Shown: positions 7,995 through 17,100 of the stretch, one piece after another
Layout: the number at the start of each line of letters is the position of its first letter
Position numbering within the stretch: the stretch's first letter is position 1
Made by a program: the position numbers and the translations under genes
Assembly: GCF_001544515.1 (NCBI RefSeq)
Contig: NZ_FCOL02000006.1
Coordinates: forward strand, 160,570 to 224,569
Length of the DNA stretch: 64,000 nt
Origin: Caballeronia terrestris
Lineage (GTDB): Bacteria > Pseudomonadota > Gammaproteobacteria > Burkholderiales > Burkholderiaceae
Reading direction: 5' to 3'
Notes under the pieces: generated by a model
The model's database searches: none
What the model was told of the DNA's origin: nothing
Seen by the model: only the letters and a program-made list of their open reading frames with translations

Positions 7995-9374
7995 TCAGTC
8001 CCGCAAATCCCGCATGAAGTTGTCCCGCCACACGGACACGTTGTTCTCCCGCAGCGAATCGAACATCTCCCGATAACGCGCCTGCCGATCCGCGAGAGGC
8101 ATCGCGAGCGCGGTTGCGAGGGCGTCAGCCATGCCGTCGATGTCGAGCGGATTCACGATCAGCGCCCCGTTCAGCTCACGCGCCGCGCCCGCGAACTGCG
8201 ACAGCACTAGCACGCCGGGATCGGCCGGGTCCTGCGCCGACACATATTCCTTCGCCACCAGGTTCATTCCGTCGCGCAACGGCGTGACGAACCCGACGTG
8301 CGATTCGCGAAACAGCGCCGCGAGCACCGGCCGTTCGTACTGGCGGTGGATGTAGCGGATCGGCGTCCAGTCGAGTTCGGCGTAGCGGCCGTTGATCCGT
8401 CCCGATTCGGCTTCGAGTTGCAAACGAATGTCGCGGTATGCATCGACATCGGAGCGCGTCGGCGGCGCGATCTGCAGGAACGACACGTTGTTGCGCTGCT
8501 GCGGCTGGTGTTCGATCAGTCGCTCGAACGCGCGAAATCGCTCGACGAGGCCCTTCGAATAGTCGAGCCGGTCGACGCTCATCACGAGCTTGCGCTGATG
8601 CAGCGTCGCCTTGACGGTGCGCACGTCGCGGCCGCTTTCGCCGTCCTTCGCGAGCGCGGCGATCTCGTCCGGGTAGACGCCGATCGGATACGCCGCCGCC
8701 TTCAAGGTCTTGCCGAACGCGCTGATTTCACACGGTTTCGACGCGTGACGCACGATCGACCCGTTCGCCTCGCACTCGATGTAGTCGCAAAAAGCGCGCA
8801 GATCAGGCGCGGTCTGGAACCCGAGCAGATCGAAGGAACAGAGGGCCTCGACGAGTTCGCGATGACGCGGCACGGACAGCAAAATCTGCGACGCCGGAAA
8901 CGGAATGTGCAGGAAAAATCCGATCCGGTTCGTCACGCCGATTTCGCGCAGCGCCTGCGCGAACGGAATCAGGTGATAGTCGTGGACCCAGATCACATCG
9001 TCGGGCTTCAGGAGCGGCGCGAGCTGCTGCCCGAGCCAGCGGTTCACGCGGCAATAGCCGTCGAATTCGTGGCGGTCAAACTGGATCAGATCCGGCCGGT
9101 AGTGAAACGCGGGCCAGAGCGTCGCGTTCGAGAAGCCGCGGTAGTACTGGTCGTAGTCGCGGCGCACGAGGCCGATCGTCGCGAAGGTCACCGGGCCGCG
9201 CTCCTCCAGCGTGATGCCGTCCGGCGGCGCCGACACCACGTCGCCGCTCCAGCCGAACCACATGCCACCGGTTTCCTTGAGCGCATCGTAGACGCCGACC
9301 GCGAGCCCGCCCGCCGCCGGGCCGCCCTCGGAGATCGGCGCGACACGGTTCGACACGATGATCAGACGGCTCAC
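7995..9374 (-). CDS. otsA: alpha,alpha-trehalose-6-phosphate synthase
   Basis: Transfers glucose from UDP-glucose to glucose-6-phosphate, the first step of trehalose synthesis (osmotic and desiccation protection), in the cytoplasm. The 459-residue GT20 protein shows the N-terminal SRLIIVSNRVAP and the GGLAVGV loop, the substrate loop IWVHDYHLIPFAQALRE, and the C-terminal nucleotide-binding region SVDRLDYSKGLVERFRAFE with LRDGMNLVAKEYV. The start is GTG at 9374, which overlaps the otsB stop by 4 nt (GTGA), so the pair is translationally coupled in the order otsB-otsA. Confidence 0.95.
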   Translation of the reverse strand: MSRLIIVSNRVAPISEGGPAAGGLAVGVYDALKETGGMWFGWSGDVVSAPPDGITLEERGPVTFATIGLVRRDYDQYYRGFSNATLWPAFHYRPDLIQFDRHEFDGYCRVNRWLGQQLAPLLKPDDVIWVHDYHLIPFAQALREIGVTNRIGFFLHIPFPASQILLSVPRHRELVEALCSFDLLGFQTAPDLRAFCDYIECEANGSIVRHASKPCEISAFGKTLKAAAYPIGVYPDEIAALAKDGESGRDVRTVKATLHQRKLVMSVDRLDYSKGLVERFRAFERLIEHQPQQRNNVSFLQIAPPTRSDVDAYRDIRLQLEAESGRINGRYAELDWTPIRYIHRQYERPVLAALFRESHVGFVTPLRDGMNLVAKEYVSAQDPADPGVLVLSQFAGAARELNGALIVNPLDIDGMADALATALAMPLADRQARYREMFDSLRENNVSVWRDNFMRDLRD

Positions 9375-10123
9375 GCGCGCGGCTCCGCGTCGCCCGCGAT
9401 TTGCTGGAGCCAGTCTAGGAACGCCGGCACCGACTCGATGCGCGCGTGCGCGAGCGTATCGCCCGCACCGACCTTGATCGACAGCCCGCCGGTTTCGTTG
9501 ACGACCGCGAAGCCTTTTTCGTCGGTCAGGTCGTCGCCGACGAACACCGGCCGGCGGCCCGTGAACGGCGGCTCGCTCAGGAACGCGCGCACCGCGCGGC
9601 CCTTGTCGACGTCCTTCGGCTTGATCTCGTAGACCATCTTGCCAGGCTGCAGCACGTAGGCATCGGCGTATTCGCGCACGAGCCGCTCGGTGGCCTCGCG
9701 CGCGGCCGGCTCGCGATCCGGCGCATTGCGGTAGTGCAGCGCGAGCGCCGCGCCCTTGATTTCGAGCAGCATGCCGGGATGGCGGCTGACCACGTCTTCG
9801 AGGACGTGCTCCATCCGGAGAAGCCGCTCGTCGTTGAAGCCGATGCGCTGCACGTCGCCGTTCGAATCGCGCCGCTCGGCGCCGTGCAGGCCAGCGACCG
9901 GCAGATCGGGAATCGCTAGGTACGCGTCGATGCTGTCGATGCCCCGCCCCGATACCACCGCGACCGCGCCGTTCGTCGCGCGTCGGAGCGTCGTCAGAAG
10001 GTCGGGCACGATGCGCGGCACGACGATGCCATCGGGCGTCGGCGCGAGTTCGACGAGCGTGCCGTCGAAGTCGAAGAAGAAAGCGGTTTCGGCGAGGGAG
10101 AGTGTGCGAGGGAGAGCTTGCAT
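9371..10123 (-). CDS. otsB: trehalose-6-phosphate phosphatase
   Basis: Removes phosphate from trehalose-6-phosphate to give trehalose. The 250-residue HAD-superfamily protein has motif I FFFDFDGTLVELAPTPDGI, motif II region VAVVSGRGIDSID, motif III lysine in the EIKPKDVDKGRAV stretch and motif IV PVFVGDDLTDEKGF. I place the start at the ATG at 10123 (MQALPRTLSLAE); an upstream in-frame ATG at 10168 would add 15 residues without conserved features. It is the promoter-proximal gene of otsBA and overlaps otsA by 4 nt. Confidence 0.94.
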   Translation of the reverse strand: MQALPRTLSLAETAFFFDFDGTLVELAPTPDGIVVPRIVPDLLTTLRRATNGAVAVVSGRGIDSIDAYLAIPDLPVAGLHGAERRDSNGDVQRIGFNDERLLRMEHVLEDVVSRHPGMLLEIKGAALALHYRNAPDREPAAREATERLVREYADAYVLQPGKMVYEIKPKDVDKGRAVRAFLSEPPFTGRRPVFVGDDLTDEKGFAVVNETGGLSIKVGAGDTLAHARIESVPAFLDWLQQIAGDAEPRA

Positions 10124-10459
10124 CGATGGTTGCCTTTGCACCGGAGATGACCGGAAAAGTTTGCGCATCTTACCGCGAGCGATGGGGATTTCGAGATGCG
10201 GGCGGGCGATGGTTCAGTCGCGAACGGTGGGTTTGCTTTTGCGCGTGTCCCTTACAGCGTCTTGATACGCGCGGGTCTCGAGGGGCCGCATCATCGAGAT
10301 GATGCACCCTGACAGTGCTGAGGCCGTTTTTTTGCGATACGACGAGCGGACCGCTCCAGCGCCGCCTCATCTAGTCGAGTCAGAAATGGCGTGTTTTGTT
10401 CCGGGCGCGGGGCAATGATCAAGGCGCGGGTCGAGGTGGTGGAGAGCCTCGGCAATGGC
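10124..10459. other. intergenic region upstream of otsB
   Basis: This 336-bp stretch lies between otsB (reading away) and the 3' end of the acetyltransferase gene. I see no gene. It holds an inverted repeat, GCATCATC-GA-GATGATGC (10288-10305), and a T7 run at about 10326-10332. The otsBA promoter should be here, but I cannot point to clear -35/-10 boxes. Confidence 0.4.
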
Positions 10460-10942
10460 CTACGAACGCCGCATCCAGACATGCAGAATGCCGTCCTCAT
10501 CGTGGACATCGGAGATCGGCTCGAAGCCGAACGCACCGTAGAACTTCTGCAGGTGCGCTTGTGCGTGCAGACGAATCGGCTGCTGCGGCCATTGCGCGAC
10601 GATGTGCCCGAGCACGCGCTCGAGCATCGCGTTGCCGAGCTTCAGGCCACGATAACCGGCGCTCGTCAGCACCCGGCCGATGCGGACATCCGTCTCCGAG
10701 CGATCCCATTGGCCCGGCAAAAGCACACGCAGATAGCCCGCGAGTTCGGGACGCTTCGCGCCTTCGCCGTACACGAGCAGATGCCAGGCATCGATGTCGA
10801 GCCCATCGATATCGTTATAGAGACAGTCCTGCTCGACGATGAACACGGCGCTGCGCGCCGCGAGCATGTCGTAGACCTCGATGTTCGAGAGATCGTCGAA
10901 GTGTTTCCAGCGCCAGTCGAAACGGGAGAGAGGGTCGGTCAT
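10460..10942 (-). CDS. elaA: ElaA-family GNAT N-acetyltransferase
   Basis: A 160-residue GNAT protein of the ElaA type. The diagnostic N-terminal region FDDLSNIEVYDMLAARSAVF with IVEQDCLYNDIDGLD is intact. The acetyl-CoA-binding segment reads RIGRVLTSAGYRGLKLGNAM, and the C-terminus HLQKFYGAFGFEPISDVHDE is the usual GNAT end. The acceptor is unknown. I start at the ATG at 10942 (MTDPLSRFDWRW) because that begins the conserved domain; an upstream frame extension of 19 residues is poorly supported. Confidence 0.88.
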   Translation of the reverse strand: MTDPLSRFDWRWKHFDDLSNIEVYDMLAARSAVFIVEQDCLYNDIDGLDIDAWHLLVYGEGAKRPELAGYLRVLLPGQWDRSETDVRIGRVLTSAGYRGLKLGNAMLERVLGHIVAQWPQQPIRLHAQAHLQKFYGAFGFEPISDVHDEDGILHVWMRRS

Positions 10943-11046
10943 GAGTTCGATCGCGGGCCGGGCGGCATCATCGCGCCCCGCCGATGAGAAAGTCTGCAAT
11001 TATGCCGCGATGTTGGCGAGGCGAAGCACGCAATGGACGCGCAAAA

Positions 11047-11078
11047 AGAAAAAGCCCTGACTTGTCAGGGCTTTTTCT
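11047..11078. terminator. bidirectional terminator next to tRNA-Cys
   Basis: AGAAAAAGCCCTGAC pairs with GTCAGGGCTTTTTCT around a very short loop. On the minus strand it directly follows tRNA-Cys and carries a T-run. Confidence 0.88.
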
Positions 11079-11083
11079 CTTAC

Positions 11084-11157
11084 TGGAGGCGCGAACCGGA
11101 GTCGAACCGGTCTAAACGGCTTTGCAGGCCGCTGCATAACCGCTTTGCTATCGCGCC
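11084..11157 (-). tRNA. tRNA-Cys (anticodon GCA)
   Basis: On the minus strand the acceptor GGCGCGA pairs with TCGCGCC, the discriminator is T (typical for Cys), the anticodon loop contains GCA, and CCA is encoded. The length is 74 nt. Confidence 0.96.
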
Positions 11158-11215
11158 GTAAGCGGTGTCTGGTGTCGGCCGACGTTCAGAAGCATTCAGC
11201 CGGTCCACCAAACAA

Positions 11216-11239
11216 AAAGGGAAGCTTGGCTTCCCCTTT
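11216..11239 (-). terminator. terminator between tRNA-Gly and tRNA-Cys
   Basis: On the minus strand an AAAGGGGAAGC/GCTTCCCTTT hairpin with a 3-nt loop is followed by TTTTTGTTTG. It lies immediately after the downstream tRNA-Gly copy, so tRNA-Cys probably has its own promoter. Confidence 0.75.
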
Positions 11240-11242
11240 GAT

Positions 11243-11318
11243 TGGAGCGGGAGACGAGTCTCGAACTCGCGACCTCAACCTTGGCAAGGTTGCGCTCTAC
11301 CAACTGAGCTACTCCCGC
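11243..11318 (-). tRNA. tRNA-Gly (anticodon GCC), copy 2
   Basis: A 76-nt cloverleaf with acceptor GCGGGAG/CTCCCGC, anticodon GCC in loop TTGCCAA, T-loop TTCGAGA and encoded CCA. The sequence is identical to the copy at 11384-11459. Confidence 0.96.
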
Positions 11319-11383
11319 ATTGTCCTGCATTTCCTGCCACACCGACGATGCGCCAATGCGCCACGCACCGACGACTTCAAATC

Positions 11384-11459
11384 TGGAGCGGGAGACGAGT
11401 CTCGAACTCGCGACCTCAACCTTGGCAAGGTTGCGCTCTACCAACTGAGCTACTCCCGC
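11384..11459 (-). tRNA. tRNA-Gly (anticodon GCC), copy 1
   Basis: Same 76-nt sequence as the neighbouring copy, including encoded CCA. The copies are separated by 65 bp of unrelated spacer and lie in tandem downstream of pgsA on the same strand. They are likely one transcript ended by the hairpin at 11216-11239. Confidence 0.96.
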
Positions 11460-11584
11460 ATCTACTTCTTTTCCTGCTTTGCGTTCGCTTCGTTTCAGCG
11501 CTCACTCGACAGAAACGAGATTATGTAGAAGCCCTGAAGCGCTGTCAATAGTTTTGTATGCGCCCTTTCACTCTGCGACGCAAT

Positions 11585-12181
11585 TTATAGCATCCCGCCG
11601 CGCTCGCGGATTTGCGGCCACGCGAGCTTCATGTAATAGAGCATCGACCACACGGTCAGGAACGCCGCGACGTAGATGAGCCATAGACCCCAGACGCGCG
11701 TATCTATGACGTACTGCGTGCCCGCGATCCGCAACTGCCCATAGAAAAGCAGCATTGGAATGGCGACCATCTGGCAGACGGTCTTGAACTTGCCGAGCGA
11801 GTTTACGGCGACGCTCTTCGACGCGCCGATCTGCGCCATCCATTCGCGCAGCGCCGAAATCGTGATCTCGCGACCGACGATGACAAGCGCGATCACCGCG
11901 TTCAGGCGCATCAGTTGCACGAGGACGAGCAGCGCTGCGGTGACCATCAGCTTATCGGCGACGGGATCGAGGAACGCGCCGAACGATGACGTCTGGTTGA
12001 GCTTGCGCGCGAGAAAGCCGTCAAACCAGTCGGTAAGCGCGGCGAGCACGAAGATGATCATCGCGAGCAGATTGCGATGCTCCGGGCTCATCATCACGTC
12101 CGGCAAGTAGAAGATGCCCACGACGAGCGGAATCAGCACGATTCGCAGCCACGTCAGAAAAATCGGGAGGTTGAACGGCAT
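11585..12181 (-). CDS. pgsA: CDP-diacylglycerol--glycerol-3-phosphate 3-phosphatidyltransferase
   Basis: Makes phosphatidylglycerol phosphate in the inner membrane, the committed step to phosphatidylglycerol and cardiolipin. The CDP-alcohol phosphatidyltransferase signature D-G-x2-A-R-x8-G-x3-D-x3-D reads DGFLARKLNQTSSFGAFLDP followed by VADK, with all catalytic aspartates present. Several hydrophobic helices flank it. I choose the ATG at 12181 (MPFNLPIFLTWLR), giving 198 residues, the usual size; a frame-opening ATG 12 codons upstream adds a Pro/Ser-rich stretch. The tRNA-Gly pair follows on the same strand. Confidence 0.95.
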   Translation of the reverse strand: MPFNLPIFLTWLRIVLIPLVVGIFYLPDVMMSPEHRNLLAMIIFVLAALTDWFDGFLARKLNQTSSFGAFLDPVADKLMVTAALLVLVQLMRLNAVIALVIVGREITISALREWMAQIGASKSVAVNSLGKFKTVCQMVAIPMLLFYGQLRIAGTQYVIDTRVWGLWLIYVAAFLTVWSMLYYMKLAWPQIRERGGML

Positions 12182-12295
12182 CGGCTGAGGCGAGGCATCG
12201 TGTGAGGGAGGTGCCATTGTGCCGCGTCGACCCTCATGTCACAAGGCGAGCGGGCCGGCGCCTGGCTACGGTGGCGCACTGCGGTCCGCCCCGCC

Positions 12296-14815
12296 TCAAT
12301 GCAACTGCCGATAAATCTGCTCGGCGAGCGCAAGCGAAATCCCTTCGACGCTCGCCAGATCCTCGACGCTCGCCGCCTGCACGCCGCGCAATCCGCCGAA
12401 ACGCGACAACAGCCGCTGCCGCCGCTTCGCCCCGACGCCTTCCAGCTCCTCCAGCCGCGACGTCTGCCGCGTCTTCGCGCGTTTTGCGCGCATGCCGGTG
12501 ATCGCGAAGCGGTGCGCTTCGTCGCGGATCTGCGCGACGAGCATCAGCGCCGCGCTCTCCTTGCCGAGTTCGAGCGGCGCCCGGCCGTCCGCGAAGATCA
12601 GCGTCTCCAGCCCGACCTTGCGCCCCTCGCCCTTCGCGACGCCGACCAGCATTCCGCGATCAAGTCCCAGTTCCGCGAACACCTGCCGCGCGATTTCGAC
12701 CTGCCCTTTGCCGCCGTCGATCAGGACGATGTTCGGCAACAAGCCGCCCGCCGCGACGGGCTCGGCGGCGTCGAGCGTGACGTTGGGATCGGCGGCGTCT
12801 TCGGGCTGGAGCGTCGTGGCTTCGTCGGCGGCGTTGGCGGCGGCCTGCGCGAGCATCTTCTCGTAGCGGCGCGTGAGGACCTGGCGCATCGCGGCGTAGT
12901 CGTCGCCGGGGGTGATGCCGGTGATGTTGTAGCGGCGATACTCACCCGACTGCATCTTGTGTCGGTGATAGACGACGCACGACGCCTGCGTCGCCTCGCC
13001 CATCGTGTGGCTGATGTCGAAGCACTCGATGCGCAGTTGCGCGAGGTCGTCCATTTCCAGGCTCAACGTGTCCGCGAGCGAGCGAGTGCGGGCCTGCTGC
13101 GAGCCCTGTTCCGACAGCAAGCGCGCGAGCGCGAGTTTCGCGTTCTGCTCGGCCATCGAGAGCCACACGCGCTTCTGGCCCTGCGGCTGGCGCAGTAGCG
13201 TGACCTTGTGGCCGGCCTGCTCGATCAGCAGATCGACGAGTTCGCGGCTCGCGGGCGCGTGGCTCACGACCAGTACCGGAGGTACGCGATTGCCGATGTA
13301 GTGCTGCGCGATGAATGCTTCAAGCACTTCGGATTCGAGGACGCCTTCGCGGACGAGGGGTGTGGGTTCCTGGCCGGCGTCGGCGGAGTCGCTCGGCGCG
13401 CGCGCGCCGTCCTCGGCTGTGTCGTCAGGCGTTGGTTCGGGGCGAGGCGCTTCCGCAGCGGTGGAAAATGCATTGTCCGTGCGGGCCGCGAGGTGCTTCC
13501 GCGCCTTGGATTTCAAGTCGACTTCGTCGGCAGCGCTGGAAAGCGCGTCGTCCCCGAGCGTCGTATCGTGTTGCCCCGCCGGCATTTTTGCGCCGGCCTC
13601 TGCGGCAGCACCGGAATATGCATCGTTCCCACTCGCCGCGTCGGATTGCCGCGCCACGGCTTGCGTGCCCGTTTCCTCGGCGACTCCGATAGGTGCTCCG
13701 TCCGCGTGCGACGCAAGAGGCTGCCGCGCCTTGGCTTCCGCGCCGACTTCTTCGGTCGCAGAAGAACGCGTTTCGCCTGCGTCCGCCGCGTCGAACCGCC
13801 CCGCCGCGGTGGTAAAACGCCCTGCGCCCGCACCCGCAGACTCGATATCCTCCGCCCCCACCTCCTCCACCACGATCGGCGCGATCCCTTCGATCAACTC
13901 GCCGTCCTCATCGTCCTCAACAGCATCCCCGATTCCGAGCGCCGCTTCGACATGCGTCGGGAAATACGCCTTGTCGCCGAGATGCCGCCCGCCGCGCACC
14001 ATCGCGAGGTTCACGCAGACTTTGCCGCCCAAGGCGACCACCGCAAGGATATCGACGTCGTTATCACCGCCGACTTCGATCGCCTGCTGATGCAGCACCG
14101 TCGACAGCGAACTCATCTGGTTGCGCACCGCCGCCGCCTGCTCGAACTTCAGCTCGGCGGCAAAGCCATGCATCTTTTGCTCGAGCTCCTTCATCACCTC
14201 GCCCTGCCGGCCGAGCAGAAAGCGCGACGCGTTCGCGACGTCGCGGGCGTAATCCTCCTCGCTGACGAGCCCGACGCACGGCCCCGTGCAGCGCCCGATC
14301 TGATGCAGCAGGCACGGCCGCGTGCGGTTCGTGAACACCGAGTCCTCGCAAGTGCGCAACTGGAACACGCGCTGCAGGATCTGGATGCTCTCGCGCACCG
14401 CCCACGCGCTCGGAAACGGTCCGAAATACTGGTTCTTTTTATCGACGGCGCCGCGGTAATACGCCATGCGCGGAAACCGATGGCCAGTCAGCTTCAGATA
14501 CGGATAAGACTTGTCGTCGCGGAAGAGGATGTTGTAGCGCGGCGTCAGCGCCTTGATCAGATTGTTCTCAAGCAACAGCGCTTCGGCTTCGGAACGCGTG
14601 ACGGTCGTCTCGATCTTGCGGATGCGCGTCACCATCATCGCGATGCGCGGCGAATGCAGCGTCTTCGTGAAATAGCTCGATACGCGCTTCTTCAGGTTGC
14701 GCGCCTTGCCGACGTACAGCACGGCGCCCTCGGCGTCGTAGTAGCGGTACACGCCGGGCAGGTGGGGCAACTGGGCAAGAATCTTCTTGGGATCGAAAAC
14801 GTCGGTGTCTGTCAT
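12296..14815 (-). CDS. uvrC: excinuclease ABC subunit C with a repeat-containing insert
   Basis: Nuclease that makes both incisions around UvrAB-marked DNA lesions. The order is: GIY-YIG domain (residues about 14-95; [20 protein letters not shown]), Cys-rich segment, UVR motif near 205-240 ([20 protein letters not shown]), an alanine-rich insert near 310-490, the UvrC RNase H-like domain ([14 protein letters not shown], then [13 protein letters not shown] with a catalytic Asp) and two C-terminal helix-hairpin-helix motifs ending [10 protein letters not shown]. At 839 residues it is much longer than E. coli UvrC (610). The excess sits in the insert, which contains five 25-residue repeats. Start: ATG at 14815 ([13 protein letters not shown]); 17 upstream codons are open but not conserved in character. 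Confidence 0.95.
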   Translation of the reverse strand: MTDTDVFDPKKILAQLPHLPGVYRYYDAEGAVLYVGKARNLKKRVSSYFTKTLHSPRIAMMVTRIRKIETTVTRSEAEALLLENNLIKALTPRYNILFRDDKSYPYLKLTGHRFPRMAYYRGAVDKKNQYFGPFPSAWAVRESIQILQRVFQLRTCEDSVFTNRTRPCLLHQIGRCTGPCVGLVSEEDYARDVANASRFLLGRQGEVMKELEQKMHGFAAELKFEQAAAVRNQMSSLSTVLHQQAIEVGGDNDVDILAVVALGGKVCVNLAMVRGGRHLGDKAYFPTHVEAALGIGDAVEDDEDGELIEGIAPIVVEEVGAEDIESAGAGAGRFTTAAGRFDAADAGETRSSATEEVGAEAKARQPLASHADGAPIGVAEETGTQAVARQSDAASGNDAYSGAAAEAGAKMPAGQHDTTLGDDALSSAADEVDLKSKARKHLAARTDNAFSTAAEAPRPEPTPDDTAEDGARAPSDSADAGQEPTPLVREGVLESEVLEAFIAQHYIGNRVPPVLVVSHAPASRELVDLLIEQAGHKVTLLRQPQGQKRVWLSMAEQNAKLALARLLSEQGSQQARTRSLADTLSLEMDDLAQLRIECFDISHTMGEATQASCVVYHRHKMQSGEYRRYNITGITPGDDYAAMRQVLTRRYEKMLAQAAANAADEATTLQPEDAADPNVTLDAAEPVAAGGLLPNIVLIDGGKGQVEIARQVFAELGLDRGMLVGVAKGEGRKVGLETLIFADGRAPLELGKESAALMLVAQIRDEAHRFAITGMRAKRAKTRQTSRLEELEGVGAKRRQRLLSRFGGLRGVQAASVEDLASVEGISLALAEQIYRQLH
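13448..13822 (-). repeat. five degenerate 75-bp (25-residue) tandem repeats inside uvrC
   Basis: The uvrC insert divides into five 25-residue units without gaps, residues about 332-456: units begin [40 protein letters not shown] and [10 protein letters not shown], and end SSATEE, GVAEE, GAAAE, SAADE and TAAEA. Shared features are a basic ARQ/ARK near position 7-9, a D/N-A around positions 16-18 and an acidic A-E-E end. At DNA level the unit is 75 bp. The repeat is diverged, so it is not a recent slippage product. Confidence 0.8.
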
Positions 14816-14934
14816 GCAGCAGAATGCAGCGGATGGGTGCGGATGCCGGACGCGCGGTGCTGTCAAGCAATCAGCGCTGTCTTAGAATCGCCAGTTTAGA
14901 TCATTACGCGGCGCTCTCGCCGCGCAAGACGTCC

Positions 14935-16131
14935 ATGTCCACGCTCAACGCATCGCCCGCTCCGGAAATCGCCTGCGACATTTTCTGCGAGGTCATCGAT
15001 AACTTCGGCGACATCGGCGTCTGCTGGCGGCTCGCGCGCCAGCTCGCGGCGGAATGCGGCTGGCAGGTGCGCCTCTTCGTCGACGATCTGAAAGCCTTTC
15101 ACGCGCTCTGCCGCGACATCGAACCGGGGCGCGCGCGGCAGGAGGCGGCGGGCGTCGTGATCGAGCACTGGCACGAGCCGTCGCACGCGGGCGAGACGCT
15201 GGAAATCGCCGATGTCGTGATCGAGGCGTTCGGCTGCGAATTGCCGCATGTCTACGTCGCGGCGATGGCCGAGCGCGAGCGGCGACCAGTGTGGATCAAC
15301 CTGGAATATCTGAGCGCGGAGGATTGGGTCGCGGATTTTCACCTCAGGCCGTCGCCGCATCCGCGCTATCCGCTCGTCAAGACGTTTTTCTTCCCCGGCC
15401 TTGGACCGAAGACCGGCGGCGTATTGAAAGAGCGCGATCTCGACCGCGACCGGCTGGCTTTCGATCGCGACGCATGGTGGCGCGAGCGCGTCGGTGTTCC
15501 GGCGCCGTCCGCTGACAGCACGGTCGTCTCGCTGTTCGCGTACGAGAATCCCGCGATCGACAAATTGCTCGCGCAGTGGCAAAACGCCCCGTCACCGGTC
15601 GTGCTGCTCGTGCCAGAAGGCCGCATCTCGGGCGCGATCGCGCGCGGCTTCGGCCTGCCGCATTTCCCGGCCGGCGCGTCGGCGAGCCGCGGATCGCTGC
15701 GCGCGCATGCGCTGGGTTTTGTCGAGCAGCCGCGTTTCGACACGTTGCTCTGGGCGTCCGACGTCAATTTCGTGCGCGGCGAGGATTCGTTCGTGCGCGC
15801 GCAATGGGCGCAGAAACCGTTCGTCTGGCACATCTACCCGCAAGCCGACGACGCGCATCTCCCGAAGCTCGATGCGGCCCTCGCCCACTACACGAACGGC
15901 CTGCCCGACACAACGCGCGAGTCGGTCGCGCGGTTCTGGCATGCGTGGAACGGGGCCGGATCGCCGGACTGGGCGGACTTCTGGCGGCATCGGACGCTGC
16001 TGGAGGCGCGCGCCGCTGATTGGGCACTGGAGCTTGCCGCAGTCGGCAATCTGGCGGCGAATCTGGCCGCCTGCGTCGCCGGGAACTTGTCTGCAAATGT
16101 GGCCGATCAGCCAAAAACTCAGTTAAAATAA
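14935..16131 (+). CDS. earP: EF-P arginine-32 rhamnosyltransferase
   Basis: Transfers rhamnose from dTDP-beta-L-rhamnose onto Arg32 of elongation factor P, which activates EF-P for rescue of polyproline stalls. The 398-residue GT-B protein of family GT104 begins with the typical CDIFCEVIDNFGDIGVCWRL, where the DNFGD aspartates belong to the known active-site region. The C-terminal nucleotide-sugar site contains NFVRGEDSFVRAQWAQKPFV and WHIYPQ. Its target gene efp lies 147 bp downstream on the same strand, the usual pairing. The start is the ATG at 14935; 37 open codons upstream overlap the uvrC promoter region. Confidence 0.96.
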   Translation: MSTLNASPAPEIACDIFCEVIDNFGDIGVCWRLARQLAAECGWQVRLFVDDLKAFHALCRDIEPGRARQEAAGVVIEHWHEPSHAGETLEIADVVIEAFGCELPHVYVAAMAERERRPVWINLEYLSAEDWVADFHLRPSPHPRYPLVKTFFFPGLGPKTGGVLKERDLDRDRLAFDRDAWWRERVGVPAPSADSTVVSLFAYENPAIDKLLAQWQNAPSPVVLLVPEGRISGAIARGFGLPHFPAGASASRGSLRAHALGFVEQPRFDTLLWASDVNFVRGEDSFVRAQWAQKPFVWHIYPQADDAHLPKLDAALAHYTNGLPDTTRESVARFWHAWNGAGSPDWADFWRHRTLLEARAADWALELAAVGNLAANLAACVAGNLSANVADQPKTQLK

Positions 16132-16278
16132 GCGGTTATCCAACGGCTGAGACCCTCGAACCACTGGCTGCGTCGTCAGACATGGCCCGAAATCAAGGTT
16201 GAACACCGTCCAGATTTTGCTGGCGTCCGCTCTTTGAAACGGGCGTTTGAAGATAGAAACCACAGGACTGTTTTAGAT

Positions 16279-16836
16279 ATGAAGACCGCACAAGAACTCC
16301 GCGTTGGCAACGTCGTGATGATCGGCAGCGATGCCATGGTCGTGCAGAAGGCCGAATACAACAAGTCGGGCCGCAACTCGGCCGTCGTGAAGATGAAGTT
16401 CCGCAACCTGCTGTCGGCGGCGAACATGGAATCGGTCTACAAGGCCGACGACAAATTCGACGTCGTCCTGCTCGACCGCAAGGAAGTGAGCTACTCGTAC
16501 TTCGCCGACCCGATGTACGTGTTCATGGACGCCGATTACAACCAGTACGAAGTCGAAGCCGAAATGATGGGCGACGCGCTGCACTACCTCGAAGACGGCA
16601 TGCCGTGCGAAGTCGTGTTCTACAACGAAAAGGCAATTTCGGTCGAACTGCCGACCACGCTCGTGCGCGAAATCATCTACACGGAGCCGGCTGTCAAGGG
16701 CGATACGTCGTCGGGTAAGGTGCTCAAGACCGCGAAGATCAACACCGGCCTCGAACTTCAAGTGCCGCTCTTCTGCAACATCGGCGACAAGATCGAAATC
16801 GACACGCGTACCAACGAGTACCGCAGCCGCGCCTAA
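16279..16836 (+). CDS. efp: translation elongation factor P (Arg32 type)
   Basis: Binds ribosomes stalled on consecutive prolines and promotes peptide bond formation. At 185 residues it has the three EF-P barrels. The modified-loop tip reads YNKSGRNSA with arginine at position 32, which is the acceptor for EarP rhamnosylation; lysine types (EpmA-modified) have Lys there. This agrees with earP just upstream and the absence of epmA/epmB in view. A strong terminator follows. Confidence 0.98.
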   Translation: MKTAQELRVGNVVMIGSDAMVVQKAEYNKSGRNSAVVKMKFRNLLSAANMESVYKADDKFDVVLLDRKEVSYSYFADPMYVFMDADYNQYEVEAEMMGDALHYLEDGMPCEVVFYNEKAISVELPTTLVREIIYTEPAVKGDTSSGKVLKTAKINTGLELQVPLFCNIGDKIEIDTRTNEYRSRA

Positions 16837-16906
16837 AACGCGAGCCGTAGCAGCGGGTGGGCGCAGCGAGCGCCGCCCGCGTCGGGAATTGTCTCTACGA
16901 CGCCAC

Positions 16907-16942
16907 GAAAAAAAGCGCCCTTTCTGGGCGCTTTTTCTTTTG
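16907..16942 (+). terminator. Rho-independent terminator of efp
   Basis: AAAAAGCGCCC pairs with GGGCGCTTTTT around TTTCT, followed by CTTTTG. It lies 70 bp after the efp stop. Confidence 0.92.
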
Positions 16943-17100
16943 CGTGAAGTTTTTGACATCTTCAGGCAAACTTTACCGGCTTCATCCCATAAAGATGGCG
17001 ATATTGTCATGGAGCAGCCAGCGAAAACAGGTCTTCTGTTCGAAATGTACCGTTGGCATGAATTCTGCTGTAAGGGTGGGTCTCTACTCGACAATGAACC

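Noticed and set aside
13208..14899. Long open frame of 563 codons on the plus strand inside uvrC
   Set aside because: It is antisense to well-supported uvrC; its Arg/His-rich composition is the usual product of reading GC-rich codons backwards, and no family features or ribosome-binding site are visible.
16953..16977. TTGACA upstream of the BON gene as a promoter
   Set aside because: No -10 box occurs at 16-18 bp; the best match is 13 bp away.
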